Origin: Spirochaetales bacterium | Lineage (GTDB): Bacteria > Spirochaetota > Spirochaetia > DSM-27196 > Alkalispirochaetaceae | Direction: 5' to 3' | Assembly: GCA_028282545.1 (NCBI GenBank) | Contig: JANQHT010000074.1 | Location: 1-56,510 of the forward strand | Length of the DNA: 56,510 bases | In this document: positions 6,569-15,056 of the stretch, in pieces | Numbering within the stretch: position 1 is the first letter of the stretch | Layout: each line of letters begins with the position of its first letter | Translations under genes and position numbers: made by a program | The notes under the pieces: generated by a model | Told to the model about the DNA's origin: nothing | What the model saw: the letters and a program-made list of their open reading frames with translations, nothing else | Databases searched by the model: none

Positions 6569-8485
6569 CTACTTGGAGAGGATCTGGAGCATGTAGAGCT
6601 CGAGGTAGCTCTGGAACGCCTGGCGGTCACGAATCCGATCGAAGGCTGAGTTGCCGGCGATTCGGGTCGACAGTTCGCGGATACGTTCCGGTGTGGGCGG
6701 TATCTTCCGTGCGGTGAGCCGCATCTTCCGCAGCGTATCGCGGCAGAGCGACTGCACATCCTCCACAAGGTTCGTGCGGGCCTGTTTCTCGATCAGCGGG
6801 TTCCACTGTTTGTGGAGTTCTTCAAGGCGCGCCTGCGGGCTCTGTCCACTGGCTGTGAGGTACCGATTCGTCAGTTGGGCAATCTTTTCCTTGTACTCTT
6901 TGAGCTGTTCTGCCCGGGATTGCACCGACGTTGCCGCCGAAAGCGCCATCGCCGTTGCGTCGCTCGCCGACGCTTCCGAGCGTTTCGGGCGCTTTTTCAT
7001 GAAGAGGCGAACGATCCCTCGAATAATCGGAATGAGCATCCAGAGCGGTAGCCGTAGCTTCGCGTCCTTCAGAAGTCGTTCCCGATCGAGTGATAGGATG
7101 ACACGCCAGGGCATCATGGTACTCCGTTGGCGGTCGAAAAAGCGATACACCGCTTCGCGCTGGACCGCGGGCAGTTCCTGGCCGTCAACGACAAGGAAAA
7201 GAACTCGGAACTCGAGCATCGCGAACACAACACTGTCGTGTTCAAAGACAAGATCGCGCAGATACGTGTCGAACTCCTCGTCGTCTTTCATCCACGGTTT
7301 CGAGATGTTGTCGTACAGCAGGTCCGTCATGCGGCCGATCGTGAGCTGTTGAATCGTGCGTGACAACTTCGAGAGTCGTTTCAACAGGACGGGTATGTAC
7401 TGCGAACGGTGGATGATCATCGCTCGGTTGTTGTCGGTATTGATCGATACGAGTTTGGAAACGGCTTCGTCCTCCTGGGGCGTCATCATCTCTTCGATCA
7501 GATCATTGATTTGTTCCCGGGGAAGCTTCTTGGTGATGGGCACACCCTTATCATCGGAAAACTCGTACACCTGGGGAATCGTAAACAGAAACGGAGGCTG
7601 CACCAGTTTGTCGGTAATCAGCTTTATTGTACTCTCGCGCTCCTGAACTTTCTGGTGAACGCCCTTGTGGTATACGCTGAGGTACCCCAACATGTACGCC
7701 GCCTGGCAGTACCCGTGTTCCGAGTCAAGCTTGTCGTTTTTCTTACTAAAATCCTTGACGATGATCGACGAGAGCTGCGTCCAAAAATGGAACTGAAACT
7801 CGTTTGGTTTGACAACCGTTTGGATGACCTCTTCCGGTTTTGTCAGCGCCGTCTGAATCAGTTCGTGGACCAGTACGTCCCGCGTTCGGAATACGGCTCG
7901 GAGCTTGGATTCCATGTATGAGGCGTTCTTCTCGCTTCGCAGGTACTCCCGGATTCTACCGAGCGCGAGGGTCGGGAGCTGGTTTTGAAGGATGTCGATG
8001 GTGATGTACATGTCCCGAACGTTGTCCGGGAATCGAAGGTGGAGTATCTGTTGCGGATCAGCGTTTTCGTTGCTGAGCCACTCCATGACGCTTTGGTCAA
8101 CCTGGACCGTTTTGACAAGACCACTTGGGACCGGGAGTTTGAACTGTTCGTCGTTCGGAAAGGGAAGTTCCCGGTCCTCACCGATTTTGGTGTACCACGC
8201 TTTGATCTCCGCCGCGAAGAAACTGCGGTAGTAGATAGAAGTGATCTCGTCTCCGGGGCCCCGTTCCGTGGTGAGCCAGTTTTGCTCCTCCAACTTTTTT
8301 ACATATTCGAGAATTCGTTGCGCGCCGTCGCCGGCGGCAAGATCGACGAGATCCGGTTGTTCTTCCTTGAATCGCTCCACGAACTTCACCGCAAATCCGA
8401 TGAAGTTTTCCAGCGACATGTGCGGATTCCCCGTTTTGCGAACGTACGCGTGCAGAATCCGAACCGCATCGTTGACTGACGACAT
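6569..8485 (-). CDS. Large hypothetical cytoplasmic protein, 638 aa, spirochaete-type
   Basis: No known domain was recognised. The protein is strongly helical, with an N-terminal part (MSSVNDAVRILHAYVRKTG ... VKFVERFKEE) and a long middle section. One hydrophobic stretch (LPLWMLIPIIRGIVRLFMKK, near residues 500-520) could be a membrane or interface helix. A coiled-coil-like tail follows (AEQLKEYKEKIAQLTNRYL). I recall similar large proteins only from spirochaetes. ATG at 8485 is supported by a GGAGGA Shine-Dalgarno and a promoter with a normal 5' UTR. Function unknown. Confidence 0.75.
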   Translation of the reverse strand: MSSVNDAVRILHAYVRKTGNPHMSLENFIGFAVKFVERFKEEQPDLVDLAAGDGAQRILEYVKKLEEQNWLTTERGPGDEITSIYYRSFFAAEIKAWYTKIGEDRELPFPNDEQFKLPVPSGLVKTVQVDQSVMEWLSNENADPQQILHLRFPDNVRDMYITIDILQNQLPTLALGRIREYLRSEKNASYMESKLRAVFRTRDVLVHELIQTALTKPEEVIQTVVKPNEFQFHFWTQLSSIIVKDFSKKNDKLDSEHGYCQAAYMLGYLSVYHKGVHQKVQERESTIKLITDKLVQPPFLFTIPQVYEFSDDKGVPITKKLPREQINDLIEEMMTPQEDEAVSKLVSINTDNNRAMIIHRSQYIPVLLKRLSKLSRTIQQLTIGRMTDLLYDNISKPWMKDDEEFDTYLRDLVFEHDSVVFAMLEFRVLFLVVDGQELPAVQREAVYRFFDRQRSTMMPWRVILSLDRERLLKDAKLRLPLWMLIPIIRGIVRLFMKKRPKRSEASASDATAMALSAATSVQSRAEQLKEYKEKIAQLTNRYLTASGQSPQARLEELHKQWNPLIEKQARTNLVEDVQSLCRDTLRKMRLTARKIPPTPERIRELSTRIAGNSAFDRIRDRQAFQSYLELYMLQILSK

Positions 8486-8502
8486 CTATCCTCCGCAGCG
8501 TC

Positions 8503-8531
8503 ATTGTATGCGTGCTACCGCAGGCGTGCAA
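8503..8531 (-). promoter_or_regulatory. Sigma-70-type promoter for the 638-aa gene
   Basis: Minus strand: -35 TTGCAC (8531-8526), 17-nt spacer, -10 TACAAT (8508-8503), then a 17-nt stretch containing GGAGGA before the ATG at 8485. Unlike many promoters here, this one leaves room for a normal leader with a ribosome-binding site. Confidence 0.6.
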
Positions 8532-8546
8532 CACGAATGGGAATTT

Positions 8547-8713
8547 GACCGGCAGGTCACATTTTGGAGACCCCATGACCGTGGCCCGGTTCGAAGAACA
8601 CAACGCTGGGCTTCGCTACGCTGCAGAGACGCGTTTTGTTCTTCCTTCCGGGCGCGGCTGGTGGTATTCATCTCCAATCGGCTAGGGGATCTCCAAAATG
8701 TGACCTACCTGTC
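8547..8713 (+). repeat. Interspersed palindromic repeat, copy A (MITE-like)
   Basis: This is the most complete of three related copies (others at 18061 and 52711). Terminal inverted repeats of about 25 bp face each other: CAGGTCACATTTTGGAG on the left (8553 on) and CTCCAAAATGTGACCT on the right (ending 8706). Inside is a second inverted repeat, GAAGAACACAACGC (8593-8606) against GCGTTTTGTTCTTC (8631-8644). The 53 bp at 8611-8663 are identical to copy B. The copy sits between the divergent promoters of the 638-aa gene and the lipoprotein gene. No protein is convincingly encoded. Confidence 0.8.
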
Positions 8714-8735
8714 CGTACTGAAAATTGATGGAGAT

Positions 8736-8765
8736 TTGACAGCGCACAACGGCGATAGCTACAAT
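8736..8765 (+). promoter_or_regulatory. Strong sigma-70 promoter for the lipoprotein gene
   Basis: -35 TTGACA (8736-8741), 18-nt spacer, -10 TACAAT (8760-8765), then 10 nt to the ATG at 8776. It lies just outside the right end of repeat copy A, so the element is not the source of the promoter. Predicted 5' UTR is only about 3 nt. Confidence 0.65.
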
Positions 8766-8775
8766 ATGTAGCAGG

Positions 8776-9390
8776 ATGAAACGGCCATTTGTGATTGGCG
8801 CATGGGCGCTATTGCTGTCGATTGTGTTTTTCGCGTGTCGGTCCGCTCCTGAGACGTCTGGGGCCCCCGTACCGATGGAGGAGCAACCGGAGATGAACGA
8901 ACCGGTGCCGGCGGATCCACCGCCCGAATCTCCGCCGCCGGAGCCTGAGCCGGAACCCGAACCCGAACCTGAACTTGAACCAGAGCCCCAGGAAGAGCAG
9001 GTCGAGGTCGAAATCAGCGAAGAGCTGTACGAAAAGACCTTTGACGAGGTGGAGGCCGTCATCGGTGAACTCAACGCTATCGTCCGGGAGAAGGACTTCG
9101 GCGCGTGGCTAGGCTACTTGACGCAGCGATACACCGACTACTACTCAAACCCGAACGTCCTTCTGCAGCAATCGCAGCGTCCCGTTCTGGAACGGAACGA
9201 GATTGTCCTGGAATCGATAGAAGACTACTTCACCTACGTTTTTGTACCAAGTCGTGCCAATCTGCGTCTGGACGATATCGTCTTTCTGAGTGACAATACC
9301 GTTGAAGCGATCATGGTGATCGATGAAAAACGGTACGTGCTCTACCTGTTGAAGCGCGTCGACGACCGATGGAAAATCGACACGTTCTGA
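8776..9390 (+). CDS. Hypothetical lipoprotein with Pro-Glu linker
   Basis: A 204-aa exported protein. The N-terminal signal ends in a spirochaete-style lipobox (VFFAC, Cys at 21). A long acidic PE-repeat linker (residues 45-72, PEPEPEPEPELEPEP) probably spans the periplasm or wall. The C-terminal domain (about 80-204: AIVREKDFGAWLGYLTQRYTD, then SLRLDDIVFLSDNTVEAIMV-like strands and RVDDRWKIDTF) looks like an SnoaL/NTF2-type fold. Function unknown. The next gene encodes a secreted HEAT-repeat protein, 41 bp downstream. Confidence 0.8.
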   Translation: MKRPFVIGAWALLLSIVFFACRSAPETSGAPVPMEEQPEMNEPVPADPPPESPPPEPEPEPEPEPELEPEPQEEQVEVEISEELYEKTFDEVEAVIGELNAIVREKDFGAWLGYLTQRYTDYYSNPNVLLQQSQRPVLERNEIVLESIEDYFTYVFVPSRANLRLDDIVFLSDNTVEAIMVIDEKRYVLYLLKRVDDRWKIDTF

Positions 9391-9431
9391 TGTAGAGTCG
9401 GAGCGAGCAGGGAAAGCAGAGGGGTGTAACC

Positions 9432-10151
9432 ATGAAACGAATAGTCGTAACGATAGTGTGTGTGCTTCTTGTCGTGGTAGGCGCGTTCGCTCAGGACCAG
9501 GAGGCGGGATCAGCCACCATTGAAGATCTCTACCTTAGCCGGGACCTGGAGATTCAGATTCTTCGCAGCCAGGCGCTCGCGAACGATCTGGAACTGAAGC
9601 AGCTCGCGTTGCGGGACATTCGCGAAATGGTGGAAGCCGGTACCTTGACCTCCGCCAACGACGGAGTCTACGTCGTTCTGGAGTCACTCGCCACGGAAGG
9701 CGTGGCGCGTCAGGTCAGGCAGGGCGGAGCGGTCATCAACAACTTCCCCCAGGTTCGCCGGGAAGCGGTCGAGCTGCTCGGTCAGATCGGCGGTGAACAG
9801 GCGGTGGACACCCTGATTCGGATCCTCAGGGACGATCCGGAAACGATGGTTCTTTCCGAAGCGGCCTACGCCCTGGGAACGATCGGTTCCAACGATAACA
9901 ACCTCGTTTCGGACTACCTGGTTTCCGTCCTCCTCACGGAGAACGCGAAACCTGCGCCCGACAACAACTTGGCCTACTCGACGATCCTTTCTCTGGAGAA
10001 AATCTCAGCCGCTAACGGTGGGCTGGCGGATCCGGAAGTGATTAGCGCCCTGTTGGAGACGGCCTCCAGCCCCTACATCCGGTCCGTCCGTCGCCGAGCC
10101 GTGGAGGCAATCGTGAACATGCGCGGTCACGTTGCCGAGACTTCCGAGTAA
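9432..10151 (+). CDS. Secreted HEAT-repeat protein
   Basis: A 239-aa protein with a clear signal peptide (RIVVTIVCVLLVVVGAFAQ) and a helical body with HEAT/PBS-lyase-type repeats, for example QVRREAVELLGQIGGEQAVDTLIRILRDD and VLSEAAYALGTIGS. Such repeats form a scaffold for protein contacts; a periplasmic role is inferred. A good Shine-Dalgarno (GAGGGGTG) precedes the ATG. It follows the lipoprotein gene and precedes the FAH-family gene by 28 bp. Confidence 0.85.
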   Translation: MKRIVVTIVCVLLVVVGAFAQDQEAGSATIEDLYLSRDLEIQILRSQALANDLELKQLALRDIREMVEAGTLTSANDGVYVVLESLATEGVARQVRQGGAVINNFPQVRREAVELLGQIGGEQAVDTLIRILRDDPETMVLSEAAYALGTIGSNDNNLVSDYLVSVLLTENAKPAPDNNLAYSTILSLEKISAANGGLADPEVISALLETASSPYIRSVRRRAVEAIVNMRGHVAETSE

Positions 10152-10179
10152 TACGCAGCCGGCTCCGGTAGAATCCATC

Positions 10180-10893
10180 ATGGCTACCTCCATACGTGTG
10201 CCCTTTGGTACGGGTGCATACGATGTCCACCCGACGAAGGTTCTTGCTCTGGGTCTCAACTACGACGATCACATCAAGGAGAGCTGGAGCGTCCGCGTCC
10301 GCGGTTTTGATGCCGCACGTCCGGTTGAACCGGTTATCTTCCCGAAGCTTCCCAGTTCGATCACTCCCCACCGGAGCGACATAGTGATCCCCTCGATCGT
10401 TGCGGGCTACCACTTCCCGGAGGAGCGTACGGACTACGAGGGAGAACTGGCCCTTGTCCTGGGGAGGGGCGGACGCAACATCGCCGTCGGGGACGCGATG
10501 GACTACATCCTCGGGTATACCTGTGCGAACGATGTCAGCCAGCGAAACATCCAGACCGGGGACAAGTCCGGATGGTTCCGAGGCAAATCGTTCGATACCT
10601 TCCTTCCCCTTGGACCGCGTGTCGTTGCCGCCTCCGACATTGCGGACCCTCACAACCTCGCGATCAAAACGCGACTCAACGGTACGGTCGTCCAGAGTGG
10701 AAACACGGCACAGATGATCGTTTCGATCCCCGAGATGGTAGCTTTTCTCTCGCGGAACTTCACGCTCGAAGAGGGGGACATCATCCTTACCGGTACGCCT
10801 GCCGGGGTGGGGCCCCTTACAGAGGGGGACACCGTCGAGGTCGAGATCGAATCGATCGGCACCCTGTCGAACCGTGTCGTCCGCGAGCAATGA
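10180..10893 (+). CDS. Fumarylacetoacetate hydrolase (FAH) family protein
   Basis: A 237-aa FAH-fold enzyme. Signatures are VLALGLNYDDHIKE, PVIFPKLPSSI, the metal-binding DYEGELALVLGRGGRNI, YTCANDVSQRNIQ, GKSFDTFLPLGPR and EGDIILTGTPAGVGPL. Family members hydrolyse or decarboxylate beta-diketo acids such as acylpyruvates or oxaloacetate; the exact substrate cannot be told. The ATG at 10180 starts at the conserved block; TAGAAT lies 5 nt upstream, possibly another close -10 box. It overlaps the next gene by ATGA. Confidence 0.9.
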   Translation: MATSIRVPFGTGAYDVHPTKVLALGLNYDDHIKESWSVRVRGFDAARPVEPVIFPKLPSSITPHRSDIVIPSIVAGYHFPEERTDYEGELALVLGRGGRNIAVGDAMDYILGYTCANDVSQRNIQTGDKSGWFRGKSFDTFLPLGPRVVAASDIADPHNLAIKTRLNGTVVQSGNTAQMIVSIPEMVAFLSRNFTLEEGDIILTGTPAGVGPLTEGDTVEVEIESIGTLSNRVVREQ

Positions 10894-12002
10894 ACGACCA
10901 CTACGCCGGCTTTTTCCAGACACTGGGTTTGCCCGATCTCCGGGTGCACTTTCCGCGGAACCACTTTGACTTCACCCGCAATGGACGGCGAATCCTCGTG
11001 GTGGGGCCCATGGGTTCGGGGAAGACCGAGTTTGCCGGACACATCTGGCGCGACTCGCAGGTGGTACTGCGGAAGTCCGCCGACGTGATGAACATGACCA
11101 TTACGGATGGAGCCGACCTGCGAAACGTCTTTTTTGTTCGTAGCCGCCTCGATCGCCGCAGGTTCCCGGACTACCCCGACGACGCTCTCGCGTACCGGGG
11201 CGGATTTGACCGCCTGGGGACCCACATCGCCGACATCGATGACTCCTTCGGTCTGGAGGAAACGATGGAGGCTAATCAAAACGTGGGAACGTGGATCGTG
11301 GACGAGGCTTCCTTCTACGACGAGCGCATCGCCTACGTGATTCGTCGCGCCTCCCTTGAACGGGGGCTCGTTTTTGTCCTGCCGACCCTGATCCTGAACT
11401 TCCGAAACGCTGTATTCAACACCACGGCGTCGATCCTGCTGGAACTGGCCACCGACGTCTTTCCCCTCTCGGCGTACTGCGAACACGCGAGCTGCCTCCG
11501 TGACTCCTCGTACACCTATCGTTACTACACGGTGGATGGAGAGGAGTGCCCGGCGTTCTTCTTTGATCCCCTGATTATCGTCGGTGGGGACCGTACCAAG
11601 GACGACGGACGTGATCCCAACTACGCTACCCGCTGCGGCGAGCACCATCTCCTGCCGGGCAAAGAGTACACGTACCTGGTTCTCAAACCGCTGGGCGAAC
11701 GGGCTGCAGCGGGCGACTTGTCGCCGCTCGTCGATGAACTGGGCGCGATGAACAATGACGTGGCGCGCTCGCAGCTCGGGGGGTGGCTCGCGGATCACAA
11801 TCGCGGCGACGGCGAGCGGGAGCGCCTTTCCATGAACGCCCTCCGCGTCCCGTGTATCGCCGAACGGGCCCTGGTCTACCTCTTCGCGGAACAGAACCTC
11901 CTCAGTGAATGGTTACTGCGGACGATCGTGTCCGACCTTCACCTCGATACGGAGTTCCTGGCGGAAAGGCTCGCCGACAACCGTCGTCCCGTTGCCTTCT
12001 GA
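10890..12002 (+). CDS. Thymidine-kinase-like (TK1-type) P-loop protein, enlarged
   Basis: The 370-aa protein has a Walker A motif GPMGSGKTEF near residue 40, a Walker-B/DE-box-like TWIVDEASFYDE and VLPTLILNFRNAVF. It also shows a type II thymidine kinase zinc-site and lasso pattern: YCEHASCLRDSSYTYRYY, then DPLIIVGG and NYATRCGEHH. True TK1 enzymes are about 190-220 aa; here there is an N-terminal lead and about 110 extra C-terminal residues. It may be an active deoxynucleoside kinase or a diverged relative. Coupled by ATGA to the FAH gene and by TGATG to the transporter gene. Confidence 0.75.
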   Translation: MNDHYAGFFQTLGLPDLRVHFPRNHFDFTRNGRRILVVGPMGSGKTEFAGHIWRDSQVVLRKSADVMNMTITDGADLRNVFFVRSRLDRRRFPDYPDDALAYRGGFDRLGTHIADIDDSFGLEETMEANQNVGTWIVDEASFYDERIAYVIRRASLERGLVFVLPTLILNFRNAVFNTTASILLELATDVFPLSAYCEHASCLRDSSYTYRYYTVDGEECPAFFFDPLIIVGGDRTKDDGRDPNYATRCGEHHLLPGKEYTYLVLKPLGERAAAGDLSPLVDELGAMNNDVARSQLGGWLADHNRGDGERERLSMNALRVPCIAERALVYLFAEQNLLSEWLLRTIVSDLHLDTEFLAERLADNRRPVAF

Positions 12003-12688
12003 TGCATCCTCTCTCGAACGAAGCGCTCTGGGCGCTTCTGCTGTGCGCAAACTTTGTTTCGATCGTCCTTGTATATCGGATCGGCGGCCGCTCCGGGTTG
12101 TACGTCTGGATCGCTATCGCCACCATCGTCGCAAACGTTCAGGTGACCAAGACGGTGGAGGTCTTTGGGCTAACGGCAACGCTGGGAAACATCGTGTACG
12201 CCGGCTCCTTTCTGGCGACCGACATGCTCAACGAATTTTTCGGTGAATCTTCGGCCCGACGAGGAGTTCTGTACGGTTTCATCGCCGTAGCAGCGACGAT
12301 CCTCCTGATGAACGGCGCGTTGCTCTTCACTCCGGACCCGACCGATTTCGCCCACCCCCACCTAACGGCGATCTTCGGCCTCTTGCCGCGGATCGGGGCG
12401 GCCAGCGTGATTGCCTACCTGGTGAGTCAAAGGCACGACGTCTGGGCGTACCAGTTCTGGAAGCGCCGCTTTCCAGCCCGACTGTGGCTTCGCAACAACA
12501 TAAGTACCTTGGTGAGCCAGTTGATCGACACCGTACTCTTCACGAGTATCGCCTTTGTCGGTGTCTTTCCCGTTTCCGTGCTTCTGGAGATCCTCCTGAC
12601 GACCTACCTATTCAAGGGCGTGGTGGCGATACTGGATACACCGTTCCTCTACTTGGCAAAGCGGATCACGCCCCCCGACGAGGTCTAA
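12002..12688 (+). CDS. VUT/YhhQ family queuosine-precursor transporter
   Basis: A 228-aa integral membrane protein with about six hydrophobic segments. Family features are VANVQVTKTVEVFGLTATLGNIVYAGSFLATDMLNEFFG and the later SQLIDTVLFTSIAFVG and LLTTYLFKGVVAILDTPFLY. YhhQ-type members import queuosine precursors for tRNA wobble modification. The start ATG overlaps the preceding stop (TGATG), giving a coupled FAH > TK-like > VUT series. It ends 2 bp before a convergent gene. Confidence 0.9.
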   Translation: MHPLSNEALWALLLCANFVSIVLVYRIGGRSGLYVWIAIATIVANVQVTKTVEVFGLTATLGNIVYAGSFLATDMLNEFFGESSARRGVLYGFIAVAATILLMNGALLFTPDPTDFAHPHLTAIFGLLPRIGAASVIAYLVSQRHDVWAYQFWKRRFPARLWLRNNISTLVSQLIDTVLFTSIAFVGVFPVSVLLEILLTTYLFKGVVAILDTPFLYLAKRITPPDEV

Positions 12689-12690
12689 GG

Positions 12691-13464
12691 CTACTCTTTC
12701 CAGGGAAAGATCATTCCTCTGAGCGTTCGCTTTCCAACCCGTTCCCGCTCTTCGTAGAGAAGGGCGTCCCAGGGGATCGATTTTCGTTCCTCCGGGTGTT
12801 CCTCGAGGTAGTCGTACTTCAGAAGCCGTAGTTTGAGTGCCGCCGCGTAGAGGATCGCGATTCCCGCCGGACCGGGAATCAGAAAGACGGTAACGGCGGA
12901 GAGAAGGGCGATAATGATCGCCGTGATAAAGAGGGCTATGCTGAACCCAAGGTTGTCGAACATGACGAGCAGCGCCTTGCGCAGCGTCTGTCCCAGGGGC
13001 TGCACAAAGTGGGACCGCGTCGCAGGCAGGTACTGGAGCGACAGGAACCAGGCGACGCTGATCCAGAAGAGGACCGCCACGGCGAACAACCCCAGGGCGT
13101 TTCCGAGTCCCGAGTAGAAGGGCAACGCCACCGAGAGCAGCAGCACGTGAGCCATGGTCATTGCCGCGATTGCAATCGACGTTTTTATGTCGCGATAGAG
13201 GGCGGAAAAAAAGGCGCGCATCTCGACTCGCCGGTAGCTCGTCCACTCCCGGGCCGCAAACGAAACGCCGCCCAGGTACACAAAAGCGAGCGCGATGCCG
13301 CCTAGAAGCGCAATCCACCCGGCCGGCGCTCCGGCACGGGCGGCCGCCGGGGGAAGCAGCGTCGGCACCGCCAGGATCGCGAGGAAACCGAGATTGACGA
13401 TGATAACCGCCAGAAGGTTGTCCCAGAGGTCGAAGAACCACTTCTTGATGAGAAACCCGAACAT
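12691..13464 (-). CDS. Integral membrane protein, 257 aa, DUF624-like (tentative)
   Basis: Six hydrophobic segments are visible, beginning MFGFLIKKWFFDLWDNLLAVIIVN, with a soluble C-terminus (YDYLEEHPEERKSIPWDALL). The layout and N-terminal amphipathic start resemble DUF624/YesV-like proteins often seen near sugar transporters, but this is only a weak resemblance. The ATG at 13464 follows a perfect TATAAT by 6 nt with no Shine-Dalgarno; the frame is open upstream, but that part overlaps the divergent gene. Confidence 0.75.
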   Translation of the reverse strand: MFGFLIKKWFFDLWDNLLAVIIVNLGFLAILAVPTLLPPAAARAGAPAGWIALLGGIALAFVYLGGVSFAAREWTSYRRVEMRAFFSALYRDIKTSIAIAAMTMAHVLLLSVALPFYSGLGNALGLFAVAVLFWISVAWFLSLQYLPATRSHFVQPLGQTLRKALLVMFDNLGFSIALFITAIIIALLSAVTVFLIPGPAGIAILYAAALKLRLLKYDYLEEHPEERKSIPWDALLYEERERVGKRTLRGMIFPWKE

Positions 13465-13470
13465 GACGGC

Positions 13471-13526
13471 ATTATACCGACCGCGCCACCGGTACGATAG
13501 TAACGACGGCATTTTCACCGTATACT
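13471..13526. promoter_or_regulatory. Back-to-back -10 boxes for the membrane protein and P83-like genes
   Basis: Minus strand: TATAAT (13476-13471), 6 nt, ATG at 13464. Plus strand: TATACT (13521-13526), 7 nt, ATG at 13534. Both -35 regions are weak. The whole divergent control region is only 69 bp and neither gene has a Shine-Dalgarno, so both transcripts are predicted to be leaderless. Confidence 0.5.
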
Positions 13527-13533
13527 TGGGCCG

Positions 13534-15048
13534 ATGGTACGGAGCCTCTTGGCAATCGTTGCGCTCGTAGTTGTTGTCCCATCGCTTGTATCGATAGATC
13601 TGGATCGCGACGAACTCGAATCGGTATCCGGTGTAGACCTCGTTTTCGAAAGTTATACCGGCCCCGTTGACCAGTTTGACACGGCCGAGGAGATACGCGG
13701 AATTGGTCGAGCCCTGGCGGATGGTGTTCTTGCCGGCGGAACCGGCACCTACGCCGGGAAGTACCGCGCTCAACGAGTACTCGAACCGAACCTGGAACGC
13801 GCCTTTGCAGCGGACATCGTCGAGTTTCTTCCCGACGCTTCAGTTGACCACATCGACAACGTCCGTCGGATACTCGCCGGTTACCTGGAACGCGCCTGGG
13901 GGTACGTACCGAGCGATGCGGACTTGGTGGCGCGGTTTGTGACACTGTACAACGCTGTCTACCGCGGGGAGGGCGCCCTCCTCGAGCGCTACCGTTCCGG
14001 TGTTGCGCGCTACGTCGTCGTCGACCGCCTCGGGCTCGCCCTGAGCTTTCGCGAGTGGCCCGGCGGTACCCAACTGATCATCCCTCTGTCGGACGGCGCG
14101 CGTCGTATGTCGCTCGGCGCGGTTGAACCGCGGGAACTGCTCGATCCCCGTATCACAGCGCGTCTTCGTGAACGGTTCGATCGCGGCGTGCCGGAACGGA
14201 AAGAACTGATCGAGTTTATCGAACGTGTGATCGAGGAATCGATTGCCGAGAGCGAAGAGCGCTTGGTGGAACTGGACGAACGGGAAGCGGCGCTTCCGGC
14301 AGTCGCCACGGATGAAACGCCGGCCGCGGCGACGGAAACGCCGTCTCCCCCTTCAGAACCGTTGGCGACTCAGCCCGAATCTGATCCTGAACCGGCGGTT
14401 GATACTCCCGCTGAGGCCGAAGCGCCCGGGACACCGGCAACCCAGAGCGAAGCGGCCGAGCCGGAACCGGATGAGGTTGAAGCGGCGCGGCAGGAGATAG
14501 AAGAAGAGATCGCTGCCACGGAGGAACTGGTCGAACTCGTCCAGGAGGCGTACCAGGAAACGGCGGCGGACCAGGAAGAACTCATCGAGCAGGGCATACC
14601 CTCCACAGGCGTAGCCCTGATCATCGAGTCAGGCGGCTACGAACTCGTCGCCGTAAACCCCGACTCAGCGGAGCAGATCGGTGTCGAGACCGTTGCCGTC
14701 GCCTCCCGCAGCGCCGTGCGAAAGGACGCAACGATCTTCGTCGTGAGTGCCGGATCGCGACACCTTCTGCGGATCGATACGCGAACCCTTGAGGTCACCG
14801 GCGAGAGTAGCGCCATCGTAGCGCAGAACTCACCGCTCGTTGAGGTTGATTCGGGGATACTGGCGGTGGTAATCGACGACGGCACGGCGTACATCGGCCT
14901 TTTCGACGAAACGGCCACCCTGCGCGATCGATCCTCCGCACCGGTGATGTCGGGGAGCGACGTTGTTGTGTTCGGAGACTCCGTCTACGTGCACCTCGCG
15001 GACGGTTCCTTCGGTTCTATCCCGTTGCCGGACATCACCGGCCGATAG
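13534..15048 (+). CDS. P83/P100-family spirochaetal protein
   Basis: The 504-aa protein begins with a signal peptide (SLLAIVALVVVVPSLVSID). A domain follows that matches the Borrelia P83/100 family: GPVDQFDTAEEIRGIGRALADG, then YRAQRVLEPNLERAFAADI and VDHIDNVRRILAGYLERAWGY. The middle (residues 235-350) is a Pro-, Ala- and Glu-rich coiled coil; the C-terminus (360-504) looks like a beta-propeller fragment (HLLRIDTRTLEVTGES). In Borrelia the homologue is an immunodominant antigen of uncertain function. This gene is strong evidence for a spirochaete host. A close -10 (13521-13526) supports the ATG. Confidence 0.85.
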   Translation: MVRSLLAIVALVVVVPSLVSIDLDRDELESVSGVDLVFESYTGPVDQFDTAEEIRGIGRALADGVLAGGTGTYAGKYRAQRVLEPNLERAFAADIVEFLPDASVDHIDNVRRILAGYLERAWGYVPSDADLVARFVTLYNAVYRGEGALLERYRSGVARYVVVDRLGLALSFREWPGGTQLIIPLSDGARRMSLGAVEPRELLDPRITARLRERFDRGVPERKELIEFIERVIEESIAESEERLVELDEREAALPAVATDETPAAATETPSPPSEPLATQPESDPEPAVDTPAEAEAPGTPATQSEAAEPEPDEVEAARQEIEEEIAATEELVELVQEAYQETAADQEELIEQGIPSTGVALIIESGGYELVAVNPDSAEQIGVETVAVASRSAVRKDATIFVVSAGSRHLLRIDTRTLEVTGESSAIVAQNSPLVEVDSGILAVVIDDGTAYIGLFDETATLRDRSSAPVMSGSDVVVFGDSVYVHLADGSFGSIPLPDITGR

Positions 15049-15056
15049 ATCGCGCG

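Noticed and set aside
8241..8771. A plus-strand frame covering repeat copy A and the start of the 638-aa gene
   Set aside because: It overlaps a well-supported minus-strand gene and an interspersed repeat; similar frames in copies B and C reflect the shared repeat sequence, not an established protein.
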